From Clostridia bacterium (lineage in GTDB: Bacteria > Bacillota > Clostridia > Christensenellales > Aristaeellaceae): a stretch of 64,000 bases of DNA. The notes beneath the pieces are model-generated. The model did not search any database and was not told the origin of the DNA. It was given only the letters and a program-made list of their open reading frames with translations. Made by a program: the position numbers and the translations under genes. Location of the stretch: the NCBI GenBank assembly GCA_017428385.1, contig JAFRQX010000046.1, positions 124,001 through 188,000 on the forward strand. Direction: 5' to 3'. Shown here piece by piece: positions 41,064 through 48,502 of the stretch (position 1 is the stretch's first letter; every line of letters starts with the position of its first letter).

Positions 41064-41844
41064 CCGGATGCCGGAATCAATCGCGGCAATCCTGGGCGAC
41101 GCCGCCGGGCAGGCGGACGGGCTGGGCAAATCCGGGGCAGACGTGTATCTGTTTGATGATTATGTGCTGAAAGTCCGGCCGGCAGACGGCCGGGATACGG
41201 TGGATACCCGGATTCTCCGGTGGATGAAAGGGAAACTGCCTGTTCCGGAAGTGGCTGCGCATGCGGTGCAGGATGGACGGGACTGGCTGCTGATGACCCG
41301 GATGAAGGGGAAGATGCTGTGCGATCCTTCCGTGATGACCAATCCCGCCCTGCTGCTGGATTGTATGGCGGAAGCGCTGCATCTGCTGTGGAATGTTCCG
41401 GTACAGGAGTGTCCTTTTGAACGGTCTGTGGAAGGTAATCTGGCCCATGCTGAAAAGACGATCCAGGCGGGATGCTTTGATCCCTCTGACTGTGAACCGG
41501 AAACCTTCGGACCGGGTGGATTTAAAAATCCCGAGGCGCTGCTGGACTGGCTGAAAAACAATCGGCCGGAAAGGGATGACGTGCTGACCCACGGCGATTT
41601 CTGCCTGCCGAACTTGTTTACGGACGGGAAACACTTTACCGGCTTTATCGACCTGGGAAGCGCTGGAATATGTGACCGGTGGATGGATCTGGCCCTGGGA
41701 TGGCGCAGCCTGAAACATAACAGTGACGGCCACTATGGGAAAACCTATCCGAAGGTTAATCCGGATGACCTGTTCCGGGCTGCCGGGGTTCCGAAGGACG
41801 AGGAAAAACTGCGGTATTATATCCTGCTGGACGAACTGAACTGA
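41047..41844 (+). CDS. APH(3')-like aminoglycoside phosphotransferase
   Basis: A 265-residue kinase closely following the APH(3') pattern. The catalytic loop is 'THGDFCLPNLF' (H182, D184, N189), then 'FTGFIDLGSAGICDRWMDLAL' with the metal aspartate D202, and the end 'KLRYYILLDELN' nearly matches the C-terminus of known APH(3') enzymes. The N-lobe lysine is in 'YVLKVRP'. Members phosphorylate the 3'-hydroxyl of kanamycin-type drugs. The ATG at 41047 overlaps the previous gene by 17 bases, so the products are made together. Confidence 0.88.
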   Translation: MSEKSDRMPESIAAILGDAAGQADGLGKSGADVYLFDDYVLKVRPADGRDTVDTRILRWMKGKLPVPEVAAHAVQDGRDWLLMTRMKGKMLCDPSVMTNPALLLDCMAEALHLLWNVPVQECPFERSVEGNLAHAEKTIQAGCFDPSDCEPETFGPGGFKNPEALLDWLKNNRPERDDVLTHGDFCLPNLFTDGKHFTGFIDLGSAGICDRWMDLALGWRSLKHNSDGHYGKTYPKVNPDDLFRAAGVPKDEEKLRYYILLDELN

Positions 41845-41859
41845 CACAATATGTGTCAG
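41841..41859 (+). promoter_or_regulatory. Palindrome overlapping the APH(3')-like stop codon
   Basis: CTGACACA-ATA-TGTGTCAG, perfect 8-base arms that include the TGA stop. Could be an operator or mRNA hairpin before the next gene; no T-run follows. Confidence 0.4.
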
Positions 41860-41993
41860 AAACATTTACAGAAAAAGACGGTATATCCCTGCCTGCTGTG
41901 CTGTCGTACAATCCTTCCTGAACAAGGAGAGAGCGTCAGCACAGCATGCTTTCCGGCATCCCGCAGGAAACGTGCTGAATGAAAGGAGAAACT

Positions 41994-42740
41994 ATGGGAT
42001 ACCGAAACGCAAGGGAGATTTTTCCGGAAGGTCTCCTGAAGCAGATTCAGCGTTATGTTTCCGGCGAAACCATTTATATCCCGTCCGGGAATGAAAGAAA
42101 GACCTGGGGTGAAACCTCCGGATACCAGCGCTATATCCGCGAAAGGAACGAAAGCATCCGCAGGGATTTTGCTGACGGGGAATCCATTGAGAACCTGATG
42201 GACAAGTACGCGCTCTCCTACGATTCCATTAAACGAATTGTGTACAACAGGAAGGAGACCGCTATGCTGAAATACAGCGCTACACTGTCCTCCGCCAAAG
42301 CCTATGCTGAAGCGGGAAAACTGGACGTATGGATTCATCTGTATCTGAATGAAGAAGGGCGCAATATCCCTTTTTCCGACGGACTGAAACTGTTTGACCG
42401 GTACTATATCAGCCCGGCCCTGTTCCCGATCAGCCTGTTCAAAAGGTGCACGGGGCCTGAACCGGAAATGAAATACCAGATTCATCCGGAATGGTGGGCA
42501 CACCGGATTGCCGAACTGGAAAAAAACATTCAGAAAGATGATGACATGCCTCCGCTCATTGTCCATTATGTGGACGGCGAATTTGAGCTAAACGACGGAA
42601 ATCACCGCCATAAGGCCTATGAAAACCTGGGAATCAAAGACGCCTGGGTGATCATCTGGATCACGGAAAAAGAAGAACTGGACGACTTCATGGACAAATA
42701 CGGTGACTATGTTAAAGACTGCAGGATCATACAAAGGTAA
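41994..42740 (+). CDS. CD3324-like HTH fused to a ParB-like domain
   Basis: A 248-residue two-part protein. Residues 1-85 match the CD3324-type small DNA-binding protein pattern ('GYRNAREIFPEGLLKQIQRYVSGE', shown here in part, then 'ENLMDKYALSYDSIKRIVY', a helix-turn-helix). Residues 95-248 end in a ParB/sulfiredoxin-like motif ('PPLIVHYVDGEFELNDGNHR', then 'HKAYENLGI'), where 'DGNHRH' equals the nucleotide/phosphate-binding 'GxxRx' turn. It may be a regulator with CTP- or ATP-using activity. The ATG at 41994 follows AAGGAGA. Last gene of the aminoglycoside-modification operon. Confidence 0.72.
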   Translation: MGYRNAREIFPEGLLKQIQRYVSGETIYIPSGNERKTWGETSGYQRYIRERNESIRRDFADGESIENLMDKYALSYDSIKRIVYNRKETAMLKYSATLSSAKAYAEAGKLDVWIHLYLNEEGRNIPFSDGLKLFDRYYISPALFPISLFKRCTGPEPEMKYQIHPEWWAHRIAELEKNIQKDDDMPPLIVHYVDGEFELNDGNHRHKAYENLGIKDAWVIIWITEKEELDDFMDKYGDYVKDCRIIQR

Positions 42741-42774
42741 AAAGATACCCGACGGAGATCCCGTTTGTTAATTT

Positions 42775-42810
42775 AGATCCGAACCCTATTACAGGGTTTG
42801 GATCTTTTTT
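42775..42810 (+). terminator. Terminator of the aminoglycoside-modification operon
   Basis: A 13-pair stem with one G-U (42775-42787 with 42793-42805), ATTAC loop, T-run of six. Confidence 0.88.
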
Positions 42811-42940
42811 GAAGACTTAAGTTTAATTTCTGAACTTGATGGAATCATAGGAAGATTATCATCCGGGATGTCTTTCCAACAGCTGTCCCGACAAAACGGA
42901 ATTTGTCACTGTTTTTAGCATTGCGCTGCCTTGTATATGA

Positions 42941-43600
42941 TCAATATTCGTAGGATTGATTTACTTTCCTAAGTGCAGCTACATAATCGCAACCTTTTTC
43001 TTTCACATCTTCCGGATTTATCGGATAATGGACATTGTAAAGAACCCCTTTATCTCCGAACATATCTTCCATATAATCCTTCTCTATATGCCCGCCTACG
43101 ACTTCAAGGCAAATCATAACATGATCATCACCCGGTACAATTTCTTTCTCCCACATATATTGGCACTCAAGGTTCATGAAACATTCAGCGACCATCGGCG
43201 CTTCTATCCATGAAGCTTTCTCCACAGTAAGCCCTGATGAAGTTATCTCATCCGTCTCGAACTGATTGTTCTGTATCGTCTGCATGCAGGTTTTGTATAA
43301 ATCAGAAGAAATGAAATTCAACACTGCAACCTTCTTTTCATTCAGGCTTTGGTAAAGATGTCCACACTTATTCACGCTGCATAGAATCACGTAATACCCG
43401 CCTCCATGATTTGCACTCGTAAACCCTGCCCATGACTGCATCGTAGCATTTGGCTGTCCATTAGATTTATATGTTGTGACAAGAAACATCGGTGTCGGTA
43501 TTCCCATAATAAATTCTTTCCAATCAAACCCGAAGTTTTTTGCAAATTCTCCGTATGTTCCCCTCATAGATTCAGGCATTGCTTTGTATTGGTATTTCAT
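42941..43600 (-). CDS. Flavin reductase/flavoredoxin-like protein
   Basis: A 219-residue FMN-binding split-barrel protein of the flavin reductase family. The FMN region is 'GIPTPMFLVTTYKSNGQPNATMQSW' (shown split: 'PTPMFLVTTYKSNGQ', 'PNATMQSWAGF'), followed by 'SVNKCGHLYQSLNEKKVAVLNF'-like core. Members carry electrons or reduce flavins. Its sequence is clearly more AT-rich than nearby genes, suggesting separate acquisition. Single gene with its own ribosome binding site (GGAGGG). TTGTCG-17-TCTTAT upstream on the minus strand is a possible promoter. Confidence 0.85.
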   Translation of the reverse strand: MKYQYKAMPESMRGTYGEFAKNFGFDWKEFIMGIPTPMFLVTTYKSNGQPNATMQSWAGFTSANHGGGYYVILCSVNKCGHLYQSLNEKKVAVLNFISSDLYKTCMQTIQNNQFETDEITSSGLTVEKASWIEAPMVAECFMNLECQYMWEKEIVPGDDHVMICLEVVGGHIEKDYMEDMFGDKGVLYNVHYPINPEDVKEKGCDYVAALRKVNQSYEY

Positions 43601-43715
43601 CTTTTTCTTCCCTCCGTACTAAAGCCAACATAAGACTCAACTTCAATTATCCCGACAACCTTCGATTTATCGATGGTCGACTATCTTAAAATACGTTTTT
43701 CGATTTTACTGATGA

Positions 43716-43892
43716 TCATTTTATCATTTTGACCATCAGGTAATCATTATCATAGCTGCCCTCCGGATATTTCATTCCATGCGGACGAGTGCCATATATC
43801 CCGCCTGCAAAAATGCATCCGGGTTCGGATTTGAATGGATACGATCCGGTGGGTATTATATTGCAGCAGCTTTTCAGTGCCCCTTTATGCAT
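43716..43892 (-). pseudogene. 58-residue open frame, possibly a gene remnant
   Basis: An open frame from an ATG at 43892 to TGA at 43716, containing 'PFKSEPGCIFAGGIYGTRPH' and 'KYPEGSYDNDYLM'. The composition looks like a real protein C-terminus, but no ribosome binding site lies before the ATG and no family is recognised. It follows the YjbR-like gene by eight bases on the same strand. May be the truncated end of a lost gene. The rest of 43601-43900 is AT-rich with nothing else visible. Confidence 0.3.
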
Positions 43893-43900
43893 AAACGGAT

Positions 43901-44530
43901 TCAGAACTTTCTGAGGGCGGAAACACGATCGTTCACGCTTTGCTCAAACTGTTCATCCGTCATGGAAGGATCACGGGTTGCCTGCCATACAGCACAGGGA
44001 ACCCGGCTGCAGGAGACGCAGGTTGCGTAATGATGCTTGTTGACACAGCAGCCATAGATGGGGCAAGGCTTTCCTTCCGGTGCGTGAAACACTTTCCCGC
44101 AGGCTTCATTGCATCCGGTGCAGAGATTGCCGTGCAGGGGACAGGCGGAGCAGTCCGTTCCACAGACGGAAAGCCCCAGGATTTCCCGCTGCTTTGCTTT
44201 AGGGAGATCCTGTAAAACGAGCAGATAGGAACGATCCAGCCAGGTTTTCAGCAGATCGTCCGGAATATCCCCGTCGGGTTTGACGGAATTCCAGTGCAGT
44301 TTATTGCTGTAATACCCGGGAATCACATCCGGATACTGTTTTCGCATCAGTTCTCCTTCAGCCGGATCCAGCTTCAGGTTGATATAGTATGGCCGATCGT
44401 CGTGATCAAGCAGGACGGCGGCGAACATTTTGCCACCGATATGATACCGGATCCAGTTCCATTCCGCCTGCAGGTCTTTTGTCACACCGCGTTTGGCCAT
44501 CAGGTATTCGTCAATCCAGGGATATTTCAC
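43901..44530 (-). CDS. YjbR/MmcQ-like domain with C-terminal cysteine-rich DUF3795-type domain
   Basis: A 209-residue protein. Residues 1-110 follow the MmcQ/YjbR fold ('AEWNWIRYHIGGKMFAAVLL', 'PYYINLKLDPAEGELMR', 'LHWNSVKPDGDIPDDLL'), a DNA-binding-like alpha/beta domain. Residues 120-185 have nine or more cysteines in 'CGTDCSACPLHGNLCTGC' and 'CPIYGCCVNK', like DUF3795 proteins, suggesting a metal site. Starts at GTG after AAAGGAGG. Its promoter region carries the WYL-type operator at 44575, so it is probably the target of the WYL regulator upstream. Confidence 0.78.
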   Translation of the reverse strand: MKYPWIDEYLMAKRGVTKDLQAEWNWIRYHIGGKMFAAVLLDHDDRPYYINLKLDPAEGELMRKQYPDVIPGYYSNKLHWNSVKPDGDIPDDLLKTWLDRSYLLVLQDLPKAKQREILGLSVCGTDCSACPLHGNLCTGCNEACGKVFHAPEGKPCPIYGCCVNKHHYATCVSCSRVPCAVWQATRDPSMTDEQFEQSVNDRVSALRKF

Positions 44531-44574
44531 AGGGCATACCTCCTTTACTTTTCAAAGGCAGGGTATCACATTAA

Positions 44575-44602
44575 ACATGACATCAATATGTCATGTATTG
44601 TA
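44575..44602 (-). promoter_or_regulatory. Operator and -10 box for the YjbR-like gene
   Basis: ACATGACAT-CAAT-ATGTCATGT (44575-44596), a perfect 9-base inverted repeat, directly after TACAAT on the minus strand (44597-44602). Nearly the same as the site at 45511. Confidence 0.7.
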
Positions 44603-45496
44603 CGTATCATAAATGTTTTTGCCGATTAGCCGAAGTTCTTCCCGTAATTCCGGGGGCTCCATCAGTTCTGCTTCTCCCTGAAAGGACAGAATCCAGCTGA
44701 TCAGATGATTCCTGTCTGTAAAGCCGGTAGAAAACAGGCAGTCTCCTTCCGGGGTAAGCTTATAACAGCCAGGCCCGTATTCTTCCACCAGCCGCCATTT
44801 ATATGCGGGACTGATTCGGACAGTAACGTGATACCGGTCAGGGAATGCCTGTTCGCTGAGAAGATCCGGAGGTTCCATCTGCCGCGGTATAAATGGTTCA
44901 CCGATCTGCAGAGCGTCCATCCGGTCCAGTTTAAACAGACGAGGAGATGCTTTTTCCCTGCACCAGCACCATAAATACCAGCTGGACCACTGGAAAACCA
45001 GCAGTGACGGTTCCACAATCCGATCACTCTCGCCGTTCCGGGACAAATAGTGGAATGAGACCAGGCGATGCTGCTCGATTGCTCCGTGCAGCAATTCAAT
45101 CTTCTCAGAAAGGGACGCTTTATGCCAGGAAGCGAGGTCGATCAGGATGTGCTGGTCTCCGGGAAGAAGCCCGGAAGAACCGGGACTGATCTTCTCCATC
45201 AGCTGCCGGTACTGACCGGTACCACTGACGCTGTCCAGGCTCCTCAGACCGGAGAGAATGGCCTGCATTTCCCGGGAAGTCAGGGCAGTGCGATCCATCC
45301 GGAAACCATCCATGATCCGGATCCCTCCGCCTACACCCTGCTGCGTGACGATGGGGATGCCGGCCTGGTTCAGCGCCTCAATGTCCCGGTTGATGGTGCG
45401 GCGGGATACTTCAAAACGTTTAGCCAGTTCCGGTGCGGTGGACTGTTCCTGATTCAGGAGAACAGAGAGAATAGCGATCAGACGGTCAAGCTTCAT
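44591..45496 (-). CDS. WYL domain transcriptional regulator (YafY-like)
   Basis: A 301-residue regulator: an N-terminal winged helix ('RLIAILSVLLNQEQSTAPEL', 'SRRTINRDIEALNQAGIPI', 'GGGIRIMDGF'), then a WYL domain where the motif reads 'SSWYLWCWCREKASPRLFKLDRM', and a C-terminal WCX part. WYL proteins sense nucleotide-like or other small ligands. The ATG at 45496 follows GAGGTG. An operator at 45511-45532 overlaps its own start of transcription, and a second copy controls the downstream YjbR-like gene. Confidence 0.9.
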   Translation of the reverse strand: MKLDRLIAILSVLLNQEQSTAPELAKRFEVSRRTINRDIEALNQAGIPIVTQQGVGGGIRIMDGFRMDRTALTSREMQAILSGLRSLDSVSGTGQYRQLMEKISPGSSGLLPGDQHILIDLASWHKASLSEKIELLHGAIEQHRLVSFHYLSRNGESDRIVEPSLLVFQWSSWYLWCWCREKASPRLFKLDRMDALQIGEPFIPRQMEPPDLLSEQAFPDRYHVTVRISPAYKWRLVEEYGPGCYKLTPEGDCLFSTGFTDRNHLISWILSFQGEAELMEPPELREELRLIGKNIYDTYNT

Positions 45497-45510
45497 ATGT
45501 GGCACCTCAA

Positions 45511-45532
45511 ACATGACAATAATATGACGTGT
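45511..45532 (-). promoter_or_regulatory. Operator of the WYL regulator gene
   Basis: A 22-base element that matches the one at 44575 at most positions (CATGACA ... AATATG ... C-TGT). On the minus strand TTGTTA-17-TACAAT lies just upstream, so the site covers the start of transcription. Confidence 0.65.
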
Positions 45533-45561
45533 TTATTGTATCATACAGTCAGCAGGATAAC

Positions 45562-45592
45562 AAAAAGAACATGACAACGCTGTGTCATGTTC
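45562..45592 (-). terminator. Terminator of the RidA-AlkX-HAD operon
   Basis: GAACATGACA-ACGCTG-TGTCATGTTC, ten pairs, followed on the minus strand by TTTTTG. Confidence 0.75.
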
Positions 45593-45610
45593 CTTGTGAA
45601 AGTATGGATA

Positions 45611-46450
45611 TTACATGCCAGAGCCTGCCGGGGACAGCCTGTGGAGAAGCCACCTGGCGACGCCGTCTTCCTCATTGCTTTCAATGATGCCTGTCGCGGC
45701 GGCTTTCACCTCGTTCACTGCGTTGGAAACCGCATAGCATTCGTCGGAAATTTCGAACATGGGAAGATCATTGACGGCGTCTCCGAATGAAACGACCCGG
45801 GTGCATCCCCACATTTCCTTCAGCCTGCGGATCGCGTTGGCCTTGGAAGCTTTGGCGGGCATGATTTCACACCAGTATTCCGGCCGATACAGTTCCTGCT
45901 GCAGGGTGCAGCGATACCGGCTGTCATTGGTAAAAATATCGTAAACCGGCTGCAATTCTTCCTTTTCGCCGATGCAGGTGAAATAAAACATTTCTCCCTC
46001 ATACAGGGCGTCTTTCCCGGGAACCGGACGAAAACGCCGGTCTCCCTGACGGAGAGACAGGTACCGCCGGATCCCGTCGTTCTCATTCTGCGGAATCCAG
46101 GATACTTTTTCCACACCGTTGACAAAGGCGTAAACCAGCGGGCTGATGCCGTGGGTGTTCAATACGTCCCTGACCAGGGCTCTCTCCTCCTCGGTGAATC
46201 CTTCACTGGAGAGGATTTCACCGGTGGAATGCTGGATGATGAAAGCGCCGTTATAGGCGATGACCGGGATTTTTGTGGAGAGGCCTTCCGTAACTTTCGA
46301 CGCGGAGACCAGGGACCTGGCGGTGGCATAGGTGAAGAGCATGCCGTTTTCCACCAGATGATTGATCGTACTGATACTGAACGGACTGACGCGATCCTGC
46401 CGGTTCAGCAGGGTGCCGTCCAGATCGGTTACGTAAAGGGTTTTATCCAT
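45611..46450 (-). CDS. HAD superfamily hydrolase, Cof type
   Basis: A 279-residue HAD phosphatase of the Cof/YbjI group. Motif I is 'YVTDLDGTLLN' (nucleophile D9, acid D11), motif II is in 'FTYATARS', and motif III/IV is 'AIRRLKEMW' with 'VVSFGDAVNDLPMF'. The C2 cap sits between. Such enzymes dephosphorylate sugar phosphates, flavin or pyridoxal phosphate. Overlaps the preceding DUF3795 gene by eight bases. Confidence 0.92.
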   Translation of the reverse strand: MDKTLYVTDLDGTLLNRQDRVSPFSISTINHLVENGMLFTYATARSLVSASKVTEGLSTKIPVIAYNGAFIIQHSTGEILSSEGFTEEERALVRDVLNTHGISPLVYAFVNGVEKVSWIPQNENDGIRRYLSLRQGDRRFRPVPGKDALYEGEMFYFTCIGEKEELQPVYDIFTNDSRYRCTLQQELYRPEYWCEIMPAKASKANAIRRLKEMWGCTRVVSFGDAVNDLPMFEISDECYAVSNAVNEVKAAATGIIESNEEDGVARWLLHRLSPAGSGM

Positions 46451-46733
46451 GATGCTCCTTCAGGTATTCGTCACGCAGGGCGGACAGGTGTTTTACGATA
46501 TCCGGGTTCCAGTGTATCAGCGACGGGAGCTGTCTGCAAGGAAACTCAGTGCATAAGCCGCAGAACTGAACGCCGTGATCCCGGGCGCAGGCATGGATTC
46601 TGCAGCGGCCGGATTCTGCCCATTCAGGTACGCGTCCGTCCGCTTCGATGCAGCCGGGACATCTGCCGTCGGCCTTTTTTGAACAGCCGGTGCAGCATTC
46701 GCCGCAGGCGGTGATGAGGGTAAAATCGATCAT
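46443..46733 (-). CDS. DUF3795-type cysteine-rich protein
   Basis: A 96-residue protein with paired cysteines: 'CGECCTGCSKKADGRCPGC', then 'CRIHACARDHG' and 'FCGLCTEFPCRQL'. This is the DUF3795 pattern, probably a metal-binding domain of unknown role. It is a stand-alone version of the C-terminal domain of the protein at 43901. The ATG at 46733 follows AGGAGA; a longer frame lacks a ribosome binding site. Confidence 0.82.
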   Translation of the reverse strand: MIDFTLITACGECCTGCSKKADGRCPGCIEADGRVPEWAESGRCRIHACARDHGVQFCGLCTEFPCRQLPSLIHWNPDIVKHLSALRDEYLKEHHG

Positions 46734-46755
46734 TGTTTTCTCCTGTTGAATTGGT

Positions 46756-47949
46756 TTATTCCTGCGGATAATCACAGTCGTTCAGCTTTGCCAGGCGCTG
46801 CACAGTTTTGTCTATTTTGCCGGAAAGCAGTTTGGTTTTCCGGACGCCCGGCTCCAGCCAGACATTCTGAACTGTAAGCTTATTTGTTTTCCGGTCGGCT
46901 TTGGGTTCAATCCGCCCGATGAAACGATCTCCGTATACAATGGGGAGTACATAATAGCCGTATTTGCGTTTGACAGCCGGGGTGTAGATTTCCCAGGAAT
47001 ACTGATAGCCCCAGAATGCCTCGATCAGCTTCCGATCCCAGAGCATGGGATCCAGGGGAGCAAGAAACTCCAGCCTGGCTTTGGTGTCCGCCTGACCGTC
47101 GATTACAGACTCCAGCAAGGGAAGGTCTTCAGAAAGCAGGTACAGCGGGAAACGGATGCCTTCCACCTGAAGGGGAACGATGCTGCCGCTTTTTTCCAGA
47201 CGGGTAAAGGCAGCGTCCCGCTGCTCCGTGGTCATGCTGATTCCCAGCCAGGCGGTGGAATTCCGGTTCCAGAGCATGCCGACAGCGCCGATCCTGCGCC
47301 GGACGCGCCAGCCCGTCAGGGATTCCTCATCCGGGAAGGGATTCGGGGCGTTCAGCAGGTCAGCGGGAAGATACTTTTCCGCCAGGTCATAATACTTCCG
47401 TGAACCGGTTTTATGATGGATGAGCAGGGTGCCGTCTGTGTAAAGCTGTTCCAGCACGGAGCGGGCGGCCAGGGATTCTTTTTCCCAGTGTCCGCTCCAG
47501 TGCATGGAGGAATGCCAGAAGATGGTCCCCTCTATGGGCAGAGAATCACTGCTGACGGGACCGTGCTTACGGATATAGTCGACAGCTTGCTTTTCAAGCT
47601 CAGGAATACCGGGGAACTGCCGGCCGTGGGCGATGCTCCGTTCCCGGTAGCCGGAGAAGAAGGGCCAGTCCTCGCTGGGCCAGATGGAAAGCTCTTTATC
47701 TGAATAATCCACCAGCAGGCGGTCCCGGTAAAGAAGGTCGTGCAGCATCTTTTTCCGGAAACCTTTGACGCGGGACTGAAGGGTCAGCTCCGCGTTCCTG
47801 CCGCAGACGTCCACGGGATCAAACTGAATACAGCCGGCCTGGCGGACATACTGATAAGCTCCGTCCTTGCGGATGAAACGGTAGTCTCCCAACAAACCCT
47901 GCTTCAGCAGGATGAACTGCCGGGCCTGGGGCAGCGTAACGGTCAGCAT
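46756..47949 (-). CDS. AlkX/YcaQ-type DNA glycosylase (HTH_42 family)
   Basis: A 397-residue winged-helix protein of the AlkZ/YcaQ family, which unhooks or excises bulky and crosslinked alkylated bases, including those made by antibiotics. The catalytic pair in 'AGCIQFDPVDV' is Q42-F-D44, the Q-phi-D form of the AlkX (YcaQ) branch rather than the Q-phi-Q of AlkZ. 'FLAPLDPMLWDRKLIEAFWGY' (in part) and 'IVYGDRFIGRIEPKAD' are conserved C-terminal signatures. It lies in an operon after a RidA-like gene. Confidence 0.87.
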   Translation of the reverse strand: MLTVTLPQARQFILLKQGLLGDYRFIRKDGAYQYVRQAGCIQFDPVDVCGRNAELTLQSRVKGFRKKMLHDLLYRDRLLVDYSDKELSIWPSEDWPFFSGYRERSIAHGRQFPGIPELEKQAVDYIRKHGPVSSDSLPIEGTIFWHSSMHWSGHWEKESLAARSVLEQLYTDGTLLIHHKTGSRKYYDLAEKYLPADLLNAPNPFPDEESLTGWRVRRRIGAVGMLWNRNSTAWLGISMTTEQRDAAFTRLEKSGSIVPLQVEGIRFPLYLLSEDLPLLESVIDGQADTKARLEFLAPLDPMLWDRKLIEAFWGYQYSWEIYTPAVKRKYGYYVLPIVYGDRFIGRIEPKADRKTNKLTVQNVWLEPGVRKTKLLSGKIDKTVQRLAKLNDCDYPQE

Positions 47950-47972
47950 CTGGTACTCCTTCCGCGGATGCG

Positions 47973-48338
47973 TCAGCCGCAGTACGCGACGGCATCCGCC
48001 TGGAAATGAAGACCGCTGCTTCCGCCGACGTGGGCAAACTCGGTCTGGATGGACTTGCGGGAGGGATATTTGCCCTTGAACCGCTCTTTAATCACTTTTT
48101 CCATGACGGGGATGTTATATACATCCCGGAAAAGGCAGTCCATGTGGACCACATTTTCCAGCGTAAGGCCGAAAAGGGCGAGACGCTCTTCCATCTGGTC
48201 AAAGGCACCGTTGATCTGTTCTTCAATTGTGCCGCCGATATTGCCTACGCAATAGCTTAAAAAGCAGTAATCTCCTGCCTTGATAATCCCGGAATGGGCC
48301 CATTCTTCACTGATGTCTTTCCTGATGATTTCGCTCAT
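47973..48338 (-). CDS. RidA (YjgF/YER057c/UK114) family protein
   Basis: A 121-residue RidA-fold protein ('EEQINGAFDQMEERLALFG', 'LENVVHMDCLFRDVYNI', 'GKYPSRKSIQTEF'). True RidA enamine deaminases carry an arginine near residue 105 in the segment that here reads 'HVGGSSGLHFQADAVAY', which has none, so this belongs to a paralogue group with different or no deaminase activity. First gene of the operon leading to AlkX, DUF3795 and HAD. Confidence 0.85.
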   Translation of the reverse strand: MSEIIRKDISEEWAHSGIIKAGDYCFLSYCVGNIGGTIEEQINGAFDQMEERLALFGLTLENVVHMDCLFRDVYNIPVMEKVIKERFKGKYPSRKSIQTEFAHVGGSSGLHFQADAVAYCG

Positions 48339-48388
48339 GATTATTCTCCTTGACAGACAGTATTAACGACGCGCTTCGTTCAGATAAA

Positions 48389-48417
48389 ATTTTATCATGA
48401 GCACTCCCGAATTGTAA
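48389..48417 (-). promoter_or_regulatory. Promoter of the RidA-AlkX operon
   Basis: On the minus strand TTACAA (48412-48417), 17 bases, TAAAAT (48389-48394). The -10 box lies in the perfect palindrome GATAAAATTTTATC, a likely operator. Confidence 0.65.
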
Positions 48418-48456
48418 GGCGAACAAAAATATTTTATGGAGAAAACCGGACAAAAA

Positions 48457-48485
48457 ACTGCCGGGGAAGCTGAGCTCCCGGCAGT
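48457..48485 (-). terminator. Terminator after the YozG-like gene
   Basis: ACTGCCGGG and CCCGGCAGT with an 11-base loop; six T follow on the minus strand. Confidence 0.78.
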
Positions 48486-48502
48486 GAATATCGACAGGTT
48501 TT

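Noticed and set aside
43779..44030. Plus-strand 83-codon frame opposite the YjbR/DUF3795-type gene
   Set aside because: No ribosome binding site; its second half is antisense to a convincing cysteine-rich gene.
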